A stretch of 53,683 bases of DNA from Paludibacterium sp. (GTDB lineage Bacteria > Pseudomonadota > Gammaproteobacteria > Burkholderiales > Chromobacteriaceae), in assembly GCF_019232825.1 (NCBI RefSeq), contig NZ_JAFAND010000080.1, positions 1 through 53,683 of the forward strand. The letters are read 5' to 3'. The number at the start of each line of letters is the position of its first letter. Positions within the stretch are counted from its first letter, which is position 1. Below the pieces are notes generated by a model. The model made no database searches and was not told where the DNA came from. It was given only the letters and a program-made list of their open reading frames with translations. Below are positions 9,300 through 19,714 of this stretch, piece after piece. A program made the translations under genes and the position numbers.

Positions 9300-9376
9300 G
9301 TAGCGTGCGTTCGCGCAGCAACGCACGGCCTCGGGCGCAAACAGAACGTGCATTGCTTACGGCGAATGCGTGCTAC
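9300..9376. repeat. Paired REP element (two hairpins, GTAG...CTAC ends)
   Basis: A 77-bp element bounded by GTAGCGTGC and its near inverse. It has a first hairpin (GTGCGTT / AACGCAC), a ~20-nt linker, and a second hairpin (GTGCATT / AATGC). The layout is that of an inverted REP pair (BIME/REPIN). RAYT-associated REPs are known to begin with GTAG. It lies between the NTF2-like gene start and the stop of the lipoprotein at 9420. Open frames crossing it are not genes. Confidence 0.85.
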
Positions 9377-9419
9377 AAGCCTTTGGTAACGCAGAGACCA
9401 CGGACCGGGGTGGATACAC

Positions 9420-10583
9420 TCACTGCGGGATGCGCACCATCATGGCTGGCGCTACCCCCAGATCAGTTCCCCTTATCTCAAAGCCGGTATCACTGGCGTT
9501 CTTTCTGATGTGCACCCCCCGATAACCAAACACCAGCGGCTTGGTAAAAATACTGTCCATCGAGATCGTGCCGGTCGAACCTGTGGTGATGGTGCCGGAC
9601 ACACCAGGTAAGTTCTCCTGCGAGCTCTCCATGCCGGTCAGCAGGCTGACCACCGCCGCAGACAACGCCTGGGTTTGCGCGTCTTGACCGGATGCAGTGC
9701 CACCATTGCCAGCGGGGGCTTGCGTCTTGCCGGCAGTGGCAGCGCTAGCCTGCAACTTTTGGATCGTACTTAGTGTATTGGCCACCGTACTGCCGCTGGA
9801 CAACACGGTATTCAGCTGCATCTGTGCGGTGGCGGCCTTGCTGGACTGCAGTTTCAAGCGGATGCCATTGGCCAGGAACACTTCGGAAACCACGACTGCC
9901 TGAGCGTACAAATTTAACGGCTGGCACTCGGCCTCTTTGGCGTCAAGCGCCTTCTTGAAATCCTCCCTGCCGAGTTCGCCATTTGGACCAATCTGCTCCT
10001 TCACCAACGGCATGATCTTTGCCTGTGGCAAGCCGTAATAGGATGCGGAGGTGATAGACAACGAACCCGAGTCCACCTCCTGGCTGCTGATGCCAAACCG
10101 TCCCAGCGCAACCCCGGCGGGAATCAGCGCCGAAAGGCTACGGCTATCTAGCGAGGCATGCATCGCATCCGGAAACGCAACCAACTGCAAATGGGTAAAC
10201 GTTCCGCTTGCCGAGGTGTTTTGCTGAATGCTCGGCTGCGACGCAGCCTGTCCGCCAACCACTTTGTTGATCGGCATGATCAGGCGGGTACGGTAGTAGT
10301 CTTCAAGTAATTGTTTGATCGTCGTGGCATCCAAGCGCGTCCAATACGTGGAAATGGGCAATACCTGCTTAGATGGATGAGTCGGGTCACTCCCGGCACA
10401 TAGGATGAAAACGTCGCCCGGCTGAATATCTTCGCGAATAGGGAACACCGGTTCAACTTGCATCTGACGCAGCTCCTGCCCCCAACTGGTTGCCACTGAT
10501 TGCGTAGGATCCGTTGAGCTACAACCCAACAAAAGCGACACGGCGCCAAGCGAACAAGCGCTGATATAGAGGGTCCGCATCAT
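9420..10583 (-). CDS. Lipoprotein of unknown function
   Basis: A 387-residue predicted lipoprotein. Its signal sequence (MMRTLYISACSLGAVSLLLGC) ends in an LLGC lipobox with the modified Cys at 21, followed by SSTD, which favours outer-membrane sorting. The mature part contains IQPGDVFIL and many beta-prone segments. Gly/Ala/Thr-rich low-complexity stretches occur around 280-330. I recognise no family. AGGAGA lies 5 nt before the ATG and a good sigma-70 promoter lies at 10614-10642. It appears monocistronic. Its A/T-rich promoter and its Ser/Gln/Thr-rich composition differ from its neighbours. Confidence 0.75.
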   Translation of the reverse strand: MMRTLYISACSLGAVSLLLGCSSTDPTQSVATSWGQELRQMQVEPVFPIREDIQPGDVFILCAGSDPTHPSKQVLPISTYWTRLDATTIKQLLEDYYRTRLIMPINKVVGGQAASQPSIQQNTSASGTFTHLQLVAFPDAMHASLDSRSLSALIPAGVALGRFGISSQEVDSGSLSITSASYYGLPQAKIMPLVKEQIGPNGELGREDFKKALDAKEAECQPLNLYAQAVVVSEVFLANGIRLKLQSSKAATAQMQLNTVLSSGSTVANTLSTIQKLQASAATAGKTQAPAGNGGTASGQDAQTQALSAAVVSLLTGMESSQENLPGVSGTITTGSTGTISMDSIFTKPLVFGYRGVHIRKNASDTGFEIRGTDLGVAPAMMVRIPQ

Positions 10584-10613
10584 GTTCTCTCCTGCTACAA
10601 ACAAGAAGATATT

Positions 10614-10642
10614 TGTATATGAAAAAATATATTATTATGCAA
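10614..10642 (-). promoter_or_regulatory. Sigma-70-type promoter of the 387-aa lipoprotein gene
   Basis: On the minus strand a -35 TTGCAT (10637-10642), a 17-nt A/T-rich spacer and a -10 TATACA (10614-10619) stand about 30 bp before the start codon. The whole region 10590-10670 is strongly A/T-rich against a GC-rich background, so expression may be high or subject to nucleoid-protein control (inference). Confidence 0.6.
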
Positions 10643-10722
10643 AAAAATTACCATGAATTAATAATCAGGCGCATCGCCTGACCCGATTCCGCGCCAGGCG
10701 ACCACCCGGCGCGGTCGATCCG

Positions 10723-11148
10723 TCACTTGCCTTGCAGGGTGTGAAAAGTGCCCAGCAGCACGATCAGCGCATCGCGGCAATCCGCTTGGCGTGGCGTGTC
10801 GGCGCGCAACGCCGACAATGCACGGTCGATCGACGCGTCCAGCCGATGCCAGTCGGCCGGCGCGCGCGGCTTGAGGCCCGCCTCAGCCGTGTCCCACGCG
10901 ATTTCCAGATCCTTGATCCTCGTCTTGGCTGAAGCCAGATCGCCCTTGTCCACGCGTGCGGCGACGTCGGCGGCGATCACGCTGAATGGCGTCAAATCGC
11001 CCAGCGCCGAGGCGGGGGCACTAGCCGCGGCGCTCGTGCCGCTCGGGGAGGACACGGAAGAAGGCGCCGGTGGCGCCGACTTGGAGCAGGCGGCCAGCCC
11101 CAGCAGAAACAAGACGGCCAACAGCCGGCGTGTCGTCAACATCAACAT
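10723..11148 (-). CDS. Small lipoprotein of unknown function
   Basis: A 141-residue predicted lipoprotein with a signal sequence ending in GLAAC (Cys at 21). A ~30-residue Ser/Ala/Pro linker follows, then a ~90-residue mostly helical domain ([27 protein letters not shown] and onward). AAGGGA precedes the ATG. It begins 21 bp after the DUF347 membrane-protein gene on the same strand, so the two are probably co-transcribed and act together at the envelope. No catalytic motif is visible. Confidence 0.75.
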   Translation of the reverse strand: MLMLTTRRLLAVLFLLGLAACSKSAPPAPSSVSSPSGTSAAASAPASALGDLTPFSVIAADVAARVDKGDLASAKTRIKDLEIAWDTAEAGLKPRAPADWHRLDASIDRALSALRADTPRQADCRDALIVLLGTFHTLQGK

Positions 11149-11169
11149 ACGGTTCCCTTTCTCAAACGC

Positions 11170-11961
11170 TCAATCGGCCGCATCGGCAGCCTGCGCCAAC
11201 GGCGGGATGGGTGCGCGCCGTTGCGCCATGCCGACGAGCAGCACGATCACCGACAAGAACAAGACGCTGGTCCACATCGGCCCCATGCCAAGACCGCCAT
11301 AGTCGCGCGCTTGGGTCAGCCAATCACCTAATGCCGCGCCGAATGGCCGCGTCAAAATGTAGGCAATCCAAAAAGTCAGCACCGCATGGCAGCGCAGGCG
11401 CCATGCCAGCCAGGCTAAACCGATCAACGCGCCGAACACGAAGACACCCAACACGAAGCCCAGACGCAGCGCCTCGGTCGCCAAGTCGCCGGCCGCGGTG
11501 CCCAGGGCAAACGTGCACAGAATAGCGGCCCAGTAAAACAGTTCGCGTCGGCGCGTTGTGACGGCGGCAATCGACAAGGTGCGCTCAATGCGATACCAGA
11601 CAAAGAAAATGCCGGCCAATACCATGGCGAAGGCCGCGGTGCTGACATAGAGACTGACACCCAGGCCATCGGTGAGCAGATCGGTGATTTGCGTGCCGAC
11701 CACGCTGACCAGCACCACGCTCAACCAATAGGTCCACGGCGTGTAGCAGCGCGCGCGCAATTGCGCCGACAGCGCCACCAGCAACAACGCCCCCATGGCG
11801 ACACAGGTCAAGCTCTGCCCCCAGCCTGCGTTGACCGCGAGAAAATCGGCGCCGGTTTCGCCGACGGTGGTGGACAAGATTTTGATGATCCAGAAAGACA
11901 GCGTGACGGCGGGCACCTTATTCAATAAGGCCCGCGCATCCGCCTCGGCAACGGTTTGCAT
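11170..11961 (-). CDS. DUF347 repeat membrane protein (COG4705 type)
   Basis: A 263-residue integral membrane protein with about eight hydrophobic segments arranged as repeated units. Each unit carries a small-residue/acidic signature: STTVGETGAD near 30, VVGTQITDLLTDGLG near 90, LGTAAGDLATEALRLG near 155 and TRPFGAALGDWL near 210. This is the DUF347 repeat in four copies, as in the COG4705 group. AAGGAG precedes the ATG. The conserved intramembrane Glu/Asp residues suggest ion or metal handling, but that is inference. It heads an operon with the small lipoprotein downstream. Confidence 0.82.
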   Translation of the reverse strand: MQTVAEADARALLNKVPAVTLSFWIIKILSTTVGETGADFLAVNAGWGQSLTCVAMGALLLVALSAQLRARCYTPWTYWLSVVLVSVVGTQITDLLTDGLGVSLYVSTAAFAMVLAGIFFVWYRIERTLSIAAVTTRRRELFYWAAILCTFALGTAAGDLATEALRLGFVLGVFVFGALIGLAWLAWRLRCHAVLTFWIAYILTRPFGAALGDWLTQARDYGGLGMGPMWTSVLFLSVIVLLVGMAQRRAPIPPLAQAADAAD

Positions 11962-12119
11962 CGGTGCGACTCCTTCGCAAAAAGATAAAAGGACAGGGGG
12001 AGCTTAATAGGTCAGACTTAGCTGATACTTAACCGCCGGCAACGGCACCGAGCTGGCGGTGCATACACGCCACACGACGAATGCGTTATGCTCATGTCCT
12101 TTCATTCAAAACAATACCC

Positions 12120-12917
12120 ATGACGCCATTGCACCAACCCGTCGGCATCTTCGATGCCGGCATCGGCAGCTACGCCATCGTCGAGCGCGTGCGCGCCCAT
12201 TTTCCCCAGCAGGACATCCTCTACCTCGCCGATCGCGCGAGCTTTCCCTATGGCGCCAAAACGCCGGCCGAGCTGCTCGACGCGGTCGGCGCCGCCACGC
12301 GCTATCTGCTCGGCCAAGGCTGCGCGGCGGTGATCCTGGCCTCCAACGCGCCCAGCATCGTGGTGTGGGAGGCGCTCCGCGCCGAGGTCGACGCGCCGAT
12401 CATCGGCGTCTTTCCGCCGGTAGGCGACGCGCTGGCCGCCTCGTCGAGCAAGCAGGTAGCTGTGCTCGGGGTGAAATCGATGGTGACGAGCCAAGCGATG
12501 CACGACTACGTGGCGCGCGAACGGCAAGACGCGGGGGAGGTCGCCTTGATCAACGCCTCGCCGCTGGTCGACCTGGTGGAAAACTTCGCCTTTCTGCGCG
12601 ACCCGGACGGCACGCAACAAGCGGTCGGCCGCTTCATGGCCGAACTGTTGCAAGCAGAGCCGCACATCGACGTCATGACGCTGTCGTCGACCCATCTGCC
12701 CTGGCTGCGGCCGTTCTTCGAGCGCGCCGCGCCGCGCGTCACCTTCCTTGATCCGGCCGATAGCGTGCTCGATCAGCTCCGCCCCTACAACACGTCCGGC
12801 GCCGGCATCACCCGCTGCGTGGCGACCGAGACCGCCGCGCTGACGTTGACGGATTTCAACGCGGCACTGGCGGCGCTGGGTTCGCCGCTGCGGGCGACGT
12901 TAACGACATCCCCTTAA
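12120..12917 (+). CDS. Glutamate-racemase (MurI) homologue lacking both catalytic cysteines
   Basis: A 265-residue protein of the Asp/Glu racemase superfamily, MurI branch. The N-terminal PVGIFDAGIGSYAIVERV corresponds to the MurI DSGVGG motif, and YLADRASFPYGAKTPAEL to the family's DxxxxPYGxK motif. In MurI one catalytic Cys lies in ACNTAS and the other in GCTHYP. Here the same places read ASNAPS (Ser75) and SSTHLP (Ser190), from codons TCC and TCG, so neither is a simple misread. Classical two-base racemisation should be impaired. It could be a non-racemising regulator or have another substrate. The ATG at 12120 fits homologue N-termini, but no strong ribosome site is visible and 12081 is an alternative. 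Confidence 0.82.
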   Translation: MTPLHQPVGIFDAGIGSYAIVERVRAHFPQQDILYLADRASFPYGAKTPAELLDAVGAATRYLLGQGCAAVILASNAPSIVVWEALRAEVDAPIIGVFPPVGDALAASSSKQVAVLGVKSMVTSQAMHDYVARERQDAGEVALINASPLVDLVENFAFLRDPDGTQQAVGRFMAELLQAEPHIDVMTLSSTHLPWLRPFFERAAPRVTFLDPADSVLDQLRPYNTSGAGITRCVATETAALTLTDFNAALAALGSPLRATLTTSP

Positions 12918-12926
12918 GTCCAGGCG

Positions 12927-12945
12927 GCCGCGAGGACCTCGCGGC
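12927..12945. terminator. GC-rich hairpin after the MurI homologue
   Basis: The 9-nt arms GCCGCGAGG and CCTCGCGGC flank a single A, 9 nt after the stop codon. Without a U-tract it is at best a weak terminator or an mRNA 3'-end stabiliser. Confidence 0.4.
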
Positions 12946-13093
12946 ATCGCCTAATGCCATGCAAATTTAGTCACATCGCAAACTATCTCCTATACATAAG
13001 ATTTGGGCATAGCGTTTGACGGACCTCGCCGCCGGCAGCGCCGGCGCGGCGGGCATATTCTTCGTGACGGCATCGGTCTGGCGGGAGTTTCGG

Positions 13094-16216
<3,123 letters not shown>

Positions 16217-16227
16217 GGTGCCGGGCC

Positions 16228-17109
16228 CTAGCCGGTCTTGAGCATCCGCGCGCAGACGAAGTCGACGAAGCTGCGGATTTTGGGGCTCTCGTGGCGGCTT
16301 GACGGCCACACCGCCCAGAACGTGCCGCGCTGCGGCAGGCAATCGCTCAGCGCCGTGTCGAGCGTGCCTTGCGCCAAGGCCTCGCCGATCAGGAAATCGG
16401 GCAGATACGCCAACCCCAGCCCCCGGCCGGCGGCCTGTATCAGCGCCTCGATACTATTGCACACCAGCGTGGGCGGGATGTGTTCGGCGACCGGCGAGAG
16501 CGCCCACGGCTGCAGTTTGCCGGTAGTGGGGAATTTGTAATGCAGGCAGGCGTGGCCGGCCAGCTCCGCCGGTCTGCCTGGCTTGCCGCGGCGGGCAAAA
16601 TACGCCGGCGAGCCAACGACGCAAAACCCGAACGGCGCGATCGGCCGCGCCTTCAGACGCGAATCGCGCAGCTGGCCGCTGCGGATAACCACGTCGAATC
16701 CTTCCTCAATCACGTCCACCAGCCGGTCGTTGAAATCCAGGTCGAGCGACACCGACGGGTAGGCGCGCAGGTAATCGTCCAGCATCGGCAACAACATCCG
16801 GTAGCCGATCAGCGGCAGGCTGACACGCAGTTTGCCCTGCGGCGTGTCGCGCGTTTGGGCAATGGCGTGCTCCGCCTCCGCCAGATCGGCCAGGATGCGT
16901 TGCCCGCGCAGCAAAAAGGTTTCGCCCTCGGCGGTGAGATGCAGATGCCGTGTGCTGCGCTGTAGCAGCCGCACGCCCAGCCTGGCTTCCAACCGCGCCA
17001 CGCTCTTGCCCACGGCCGAGGCCGACAGCCCCAGCAAGCGGCCGGCGGCGACGAAACTACCGCTCTCCGCCGTGCGCACGAAGGCCAGCAACCCGTTCAA
17101 GTTCTCCAT
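16228..17109 (-). CDS. LysR-family transcriptional regulator
   Basis: A 293-residue LysR-type regulator beginning MENLNGLLAFVRTAESGSF, the usual N-terminus of the group that controls divergent efflux or dehydrogenase genes. The HTH (FVAAGRLLGLSASAVGKSVARLE) is followed by RLGVRLLQRSTRHLHLTAEG, and a PBP-like effector domain fills residues 90-290. An upstream TTG at 17118 would add three residues. Its gene faces away from the MFS transporter at 17219 across a 109-bp intergenic region with an inverted repeat, the standard layout for a LysR regulator and its target. It converges on the hybrid kinase with 11 bp between stops. Confidence 0.88.
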   Translation of the reverse strand: MENLNGLLAFVRTAESGSFVAAGRLLGLSASAVGKSVARLEARLGVRLLQRSTRHLHLTAEGETFLLRGQRILADLAEAEHAIAQTRDTPQGKLRVSLPLIGYRMLLPMLDDYLRAYPSVSLDLDFNDRLVDVIEEGFDVVIRSGQLRDSRLKARPIAPFGFCVVGSPAYFARRGKPGRPAELAGHACLHYKFPTTGKLQPWALSPVAEHIPPTLVCNSIEALIQAAGRGLGLAYLPDFLIGEALAQGTLDTALSDCLPQRGTFWAVWPSSRHESPKIRSFVDFVCARMLKTG

Positions 17110-17145
17110 GCCATTCAATCCATTTTGTCCGTACTGAGTGGATAT

Positions 17146-17164
17146 ACAGGTTATTTTTTCCTGT
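17146..17164. promoter_or_regulatory. Candidate LysR operator (ACAGG-N9-CCTGT)
   Basis: A perfect 5-bp inverted repeat with a T-rich 9-nt centre lies midway between the divergent LysR gene and the MFS gene. Size and position fit an interrupted dyad bound by LysR-type proteins. Confidence 0.45.
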
Positions 17165-17218
17165 TACCGCGCAATTTAGCATGGGCTCGCTAGAGAAATC
17201 ATTCTCAAGGGAGAAACC

Positions 17219-18676
17219 ATGTCGTTATCTGATGATGTATCGCGGCGGCTGGCGCTGCTGTCGGTCTGCCTGGCCGCGCTGGCCATGCCGTTATCGTTCA
17301 CCGCCCCCGCCATCGCCATGGCCGGCATCCGCCAGGAATTGGGCGGCGGCCCGGTGGCGCTTGCCTGGGCCACCAATGCCTTCATGCTCGGCTTCGGCGC
17401 GAGCCTGATGGCGGCCGGCACGCTGGCCGACCGCTGGGGCCGGCGCAAGCTATTTTTGCTCGGCACGGCGTTGTTCTCGCTGGCGTCGCTCGGCCTGACC
17501 CTCGTGCCGAGCCTCTTGGCCTTCAATCTGCTGCGCGCGCTACAGGGACTGGGCGCCGCCGTGGCGCTCTCTTCCGGCTTGGCGGGGCTGGCGCAGCGTT
17601 TCGGCGAACACGAGCGGCTGCAGGCATTCAGCTGGATCGGTACCGCCTTCGGCATCGGCTTGGCCTTCGGGCCGATGATGTCGGGGTTCCTCATCGGCGC
17701 GGCCGGCTGGCGGGTGATCTTCTGGGCGCCGGTGGCGCTGACGGCGCTGGCCTTCTTACTGGCGCGGCGCGTCTGGCCGGAATCGGCTGATCCGTCGGCA
17801 CGGCTGGACTGGCCCGGCTTGGCGGGCTTTACCGCCTCGCTTGGCACGCTGACCACCGCCTTGCTCTGCTTGCCCGATTGGGGCTGGGACTCCCGCCGCT
17901 TCCACCTGGCCATGCTGGCGTTTTTGCTGTTGACCGGCCTGTATCTGTGGCAGGCGCTGCGCGCGGCACGGCCGATGCTCGACTTGCGGCTATTCCGTTA
18001 TCCCCGCTTCGTCGGCGTGCAAACGCTGGCCGCGGCGCCCGCCTATGCCTTCGTGGTGCTGCTGGTGCTGCTGCCGGTGCGCCTGGTGGGCGTGGAAGGC
18101 GTGAGCCCGCTCGTCGCCGGTCTGGACATGATGTGGATGACGTTGCCCATGCTGGCGCTGCCACTGCTGTCGGCACGGCTGAGCCGACGGGTGCCGGCGG
18201 CGGTGCTGTCGGCGGGCGGGCTGCTGGTTTGCGCGCTCGGCTTGAGCCTGCTCGGCACGACGGCGCGCATCGACGGCAACGGCACCGCCGGGCTTGCCAT
18301 GGCGCTCATCGGCGTGGGCATCAGCTTTCCGTGGGGGGTGATGGACGGACTGGCGGTCAGCGTGGTGCCGGTGGAACGCGCCGGCATGGCGGCGGGCATC
18401 TTCAGCACCACGCGGGTCGCCGGCGAGGGCGTGGCGTTGGCGGTGGTTGGCGCCGTGTTGGCGGCGCTGATTCGCGCGCACTTACCGTCGGACGCCGCCG
18501 GTGCCGCCGCGCAACTGGCGATGGGCAACCTGACGGCCGCCTCGGCCGGTCTGCCGCCGGCCCTGCTGACACAGGCCTACGCGCAAGCCTTCCAGACGTT
18601 GGCCTTCGGTCTGGCGGCCGTCACCGCGCTGACGGCGTTGACGGTCTACGGCTTCTTGCGGCCGAGCGCCGCCTAG
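17219..18676 (+). CDS. MFS drug/metabolite efflux transporter (DHA2 type)
   Basis: A 485-residue inner-membrane transporter of the major facilitator superfamily with about 14 helices, as in the DHA2 drug:H+ antiporters. MFS motif A is visible as GTLADRWGRRKLFLLG in the loop after helix 2. The helix-4/5 region carries RALQGLGAAVALSSGLA. AAGGGAGAAACC stands just before the ATG. It is divergent from the LysR gene at 16228-17109, which probably controls it. Substrate unknown. A strong hairpin directly follows the stop codon. Confidence 0.88.
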   Translation: MSLSDDVSRRLALLSVCLAALAMPLSFTAPAIAMAGIRQELGGGPVALAWATNAFMLGFGASLMAAGTLADRWGRRKLFLLGTALFSLASLGLTLVPSLLAFNLLRALQGLGAAVALSSGLAGLAQRFGEHERLQAFSWIGTAFGIGLAFGPMMSGFLIGAAGWRVIFWAPVALTALAFLLARRVWPESADPSARLDWPGLAGFTASLGTLTTALLCLPDWGWDSRRFHLAMLAFLLLTGLYLWQALRAARPMLDLRLFRYPRFVGVQTLAAAPAYAFVVLLVLLPVRLVGVEGVSPLVAGLDMMWMTLPMLALPLLSARLSRRVPAAVLSAGGLLVCALGLSLLGTTARIDGNGTAGLAMALIGVGISFPWGVMDGLAVSVVPVERAGMAAGIFSTTRVAGEGVALAVVGAVLAALIRAHLPSDAAGAAAQLAMGNLTAASAGLPPALLTQAYAQAFQTLAFGLAAVTALTALTVYGFLRPSAA

Positions 18677-18720
18677 GGCCTGTCTGCCGGCCGCAGCCGC
18701 AAAAGGTTGGCAGACAGCCC
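18676..18720. terminator. Bidirectional terminator-like hairpin
   Basis: Arms GGGCCTGTCTGCC (18676-18688) and GGCAGACAGCCC (18709-18720) pair over 12 bp apart from one bulged C, with a 20-nt loop. They fill the gap between the convergent MFS and dehydrogenase genes exactly. There is no long U-tract on either strand, so termination may be partial. Confidence 0.6.
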
Positions 18721-19683
18721 CTAACCCACCGGGGTCAACGGCGGACGGCCGCTCAACACCGCGGCCAGGTTGTCGAGCGCGCACTGTCCCATCAAGTTGC
18801 GCGTCTCGACGGTCGCACTCGCGGTGTGCGGCGTCAGGAACACGTTGGGCAGCCGGGTAAAACGCAAATCGAAATCGGGCTCGGCGGCGAAGACATCCAG
18901 CCCCGCCGCCGCCAGCTGGCCACTCTGCAACGCCTCGATCAACGCGTCCTCGTCCACCAGCTGGCCGCGCGAGGTATTGATCAACACCGCGCCGCGCGGC
19001 AACAGCGCCAAGGTCTCGCGGCGGATCAGCCGATGCGTTTCGATGCCGCCGGGCGCGTGCAGCGAGAGGAAATCGCAGCGCGGCAGCATGGCGCGCAAAT
19101 CGTCGAAGTAACAGGCATCGTGTTCCAGCGCCGACGCTAGCCGATGACGATTATGGTAGAGGATGGTCATGCCGAAACCGCGCGCACGTTGCGCCACCTC
19201 GCGGCCGATGCGGCCCATGCCGACGATGCCGAGCGTCTTGCCGCTCACTTTCACCCCCAACATGTCGCCAAAGGCCAACGGCCGGCGCCAGCCGGCCTGC
19301 ATCAGGTCGCGATACTCGCCGGCGCGCCGCGCCGCGCACAACAGCAGCATCATGGCCATGTCGGCGGTGCACTCGGTGGGGCCGTCGGGTACATTGGTCA
19401 CCAAGATGCCGCGCGCCTTGGCCGCCGCCACGTCGATGTGTTCGTAGCCGGCGCTGACGGTGGCGATCACGGTCACGCAGGCCGGCAGACGGGCGATGGT
19501 GGCGGCATTGAACGGCGTGGTGCCGCCGATCATCAGCCCCTGCGGCTGATGGCGCTCGATACGGACAAGCAGGGTATCGGTATCGGGAATATCGTCCTGC
19601 GACAGCAGGGCGTCGAATTCGGCGGCGGCACGCGCGGCGACCGCCTCGGGCATGGCCCGGGCAACGACAATTCGCGGTTTCAT
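18721..19683 (-). CDS. D-isomer-specific 2-hydroxyacid dehydrogenase
   Basis: A 320-residue cytoplasmic NAD(P)-dependent reductase of the 2-ketoacid/2-hydroxyacid family, most like glyoxylate/hydroxypyruvate reductases. The Rossmann motif GIVGMGRIG lies near 155-163. The catalytic triad is visible: Arg239 in INTSRG, Glu268 in DVFAAEP, His286 in LTPHTAS. The basic NRHR stretch after the second beta-strand favours NADPH over NADH (inference). The likely reaction is reduction of glyoxylate, hydroxypyruvate or a related 2-ketoacid. It converges on the MFS gene and stands alone. Confidence 0.9.
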   Translation of the reverse strand: MKPRIVVARAMPEAVAARAAAEFDALLSQDDIPDTDTLLVRIERHQPQGLMIGGTTPFNAATIARLPACVTVIATVSAGYEHIDVAAAKARGILVTNVPDGPTECTADMAMMLLLCAARRAGEYRDLMQAGWRRPLAFGDMLGVKVSGKTLGIVGMGRIGREVAQRARGFGMTILYHNRHRLASALEHDACYFDDLRAMLPRCDFLSLHAPGGIETHRLIRRETLALLPRGAVLINTSRGQLVDEDALIEALQSGQLAAAGLDVFAAEPDFDLRFTRLPNVFLTPHTASATVETRNLMGQCALDNLAAVLSGRPPLTPVG

Positions 19684-19714
19684 AGCGACCTTTCTTCCGG
19701 TTTACAGACTGACC

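Noticed and set aside
9284-9508. A short plus-strand gene across the REP at 9300
   Set aside because: The same peptide pattern (RSRSNAR) appears wherever the repeat occurs, so it is repeat translation and not a gene.
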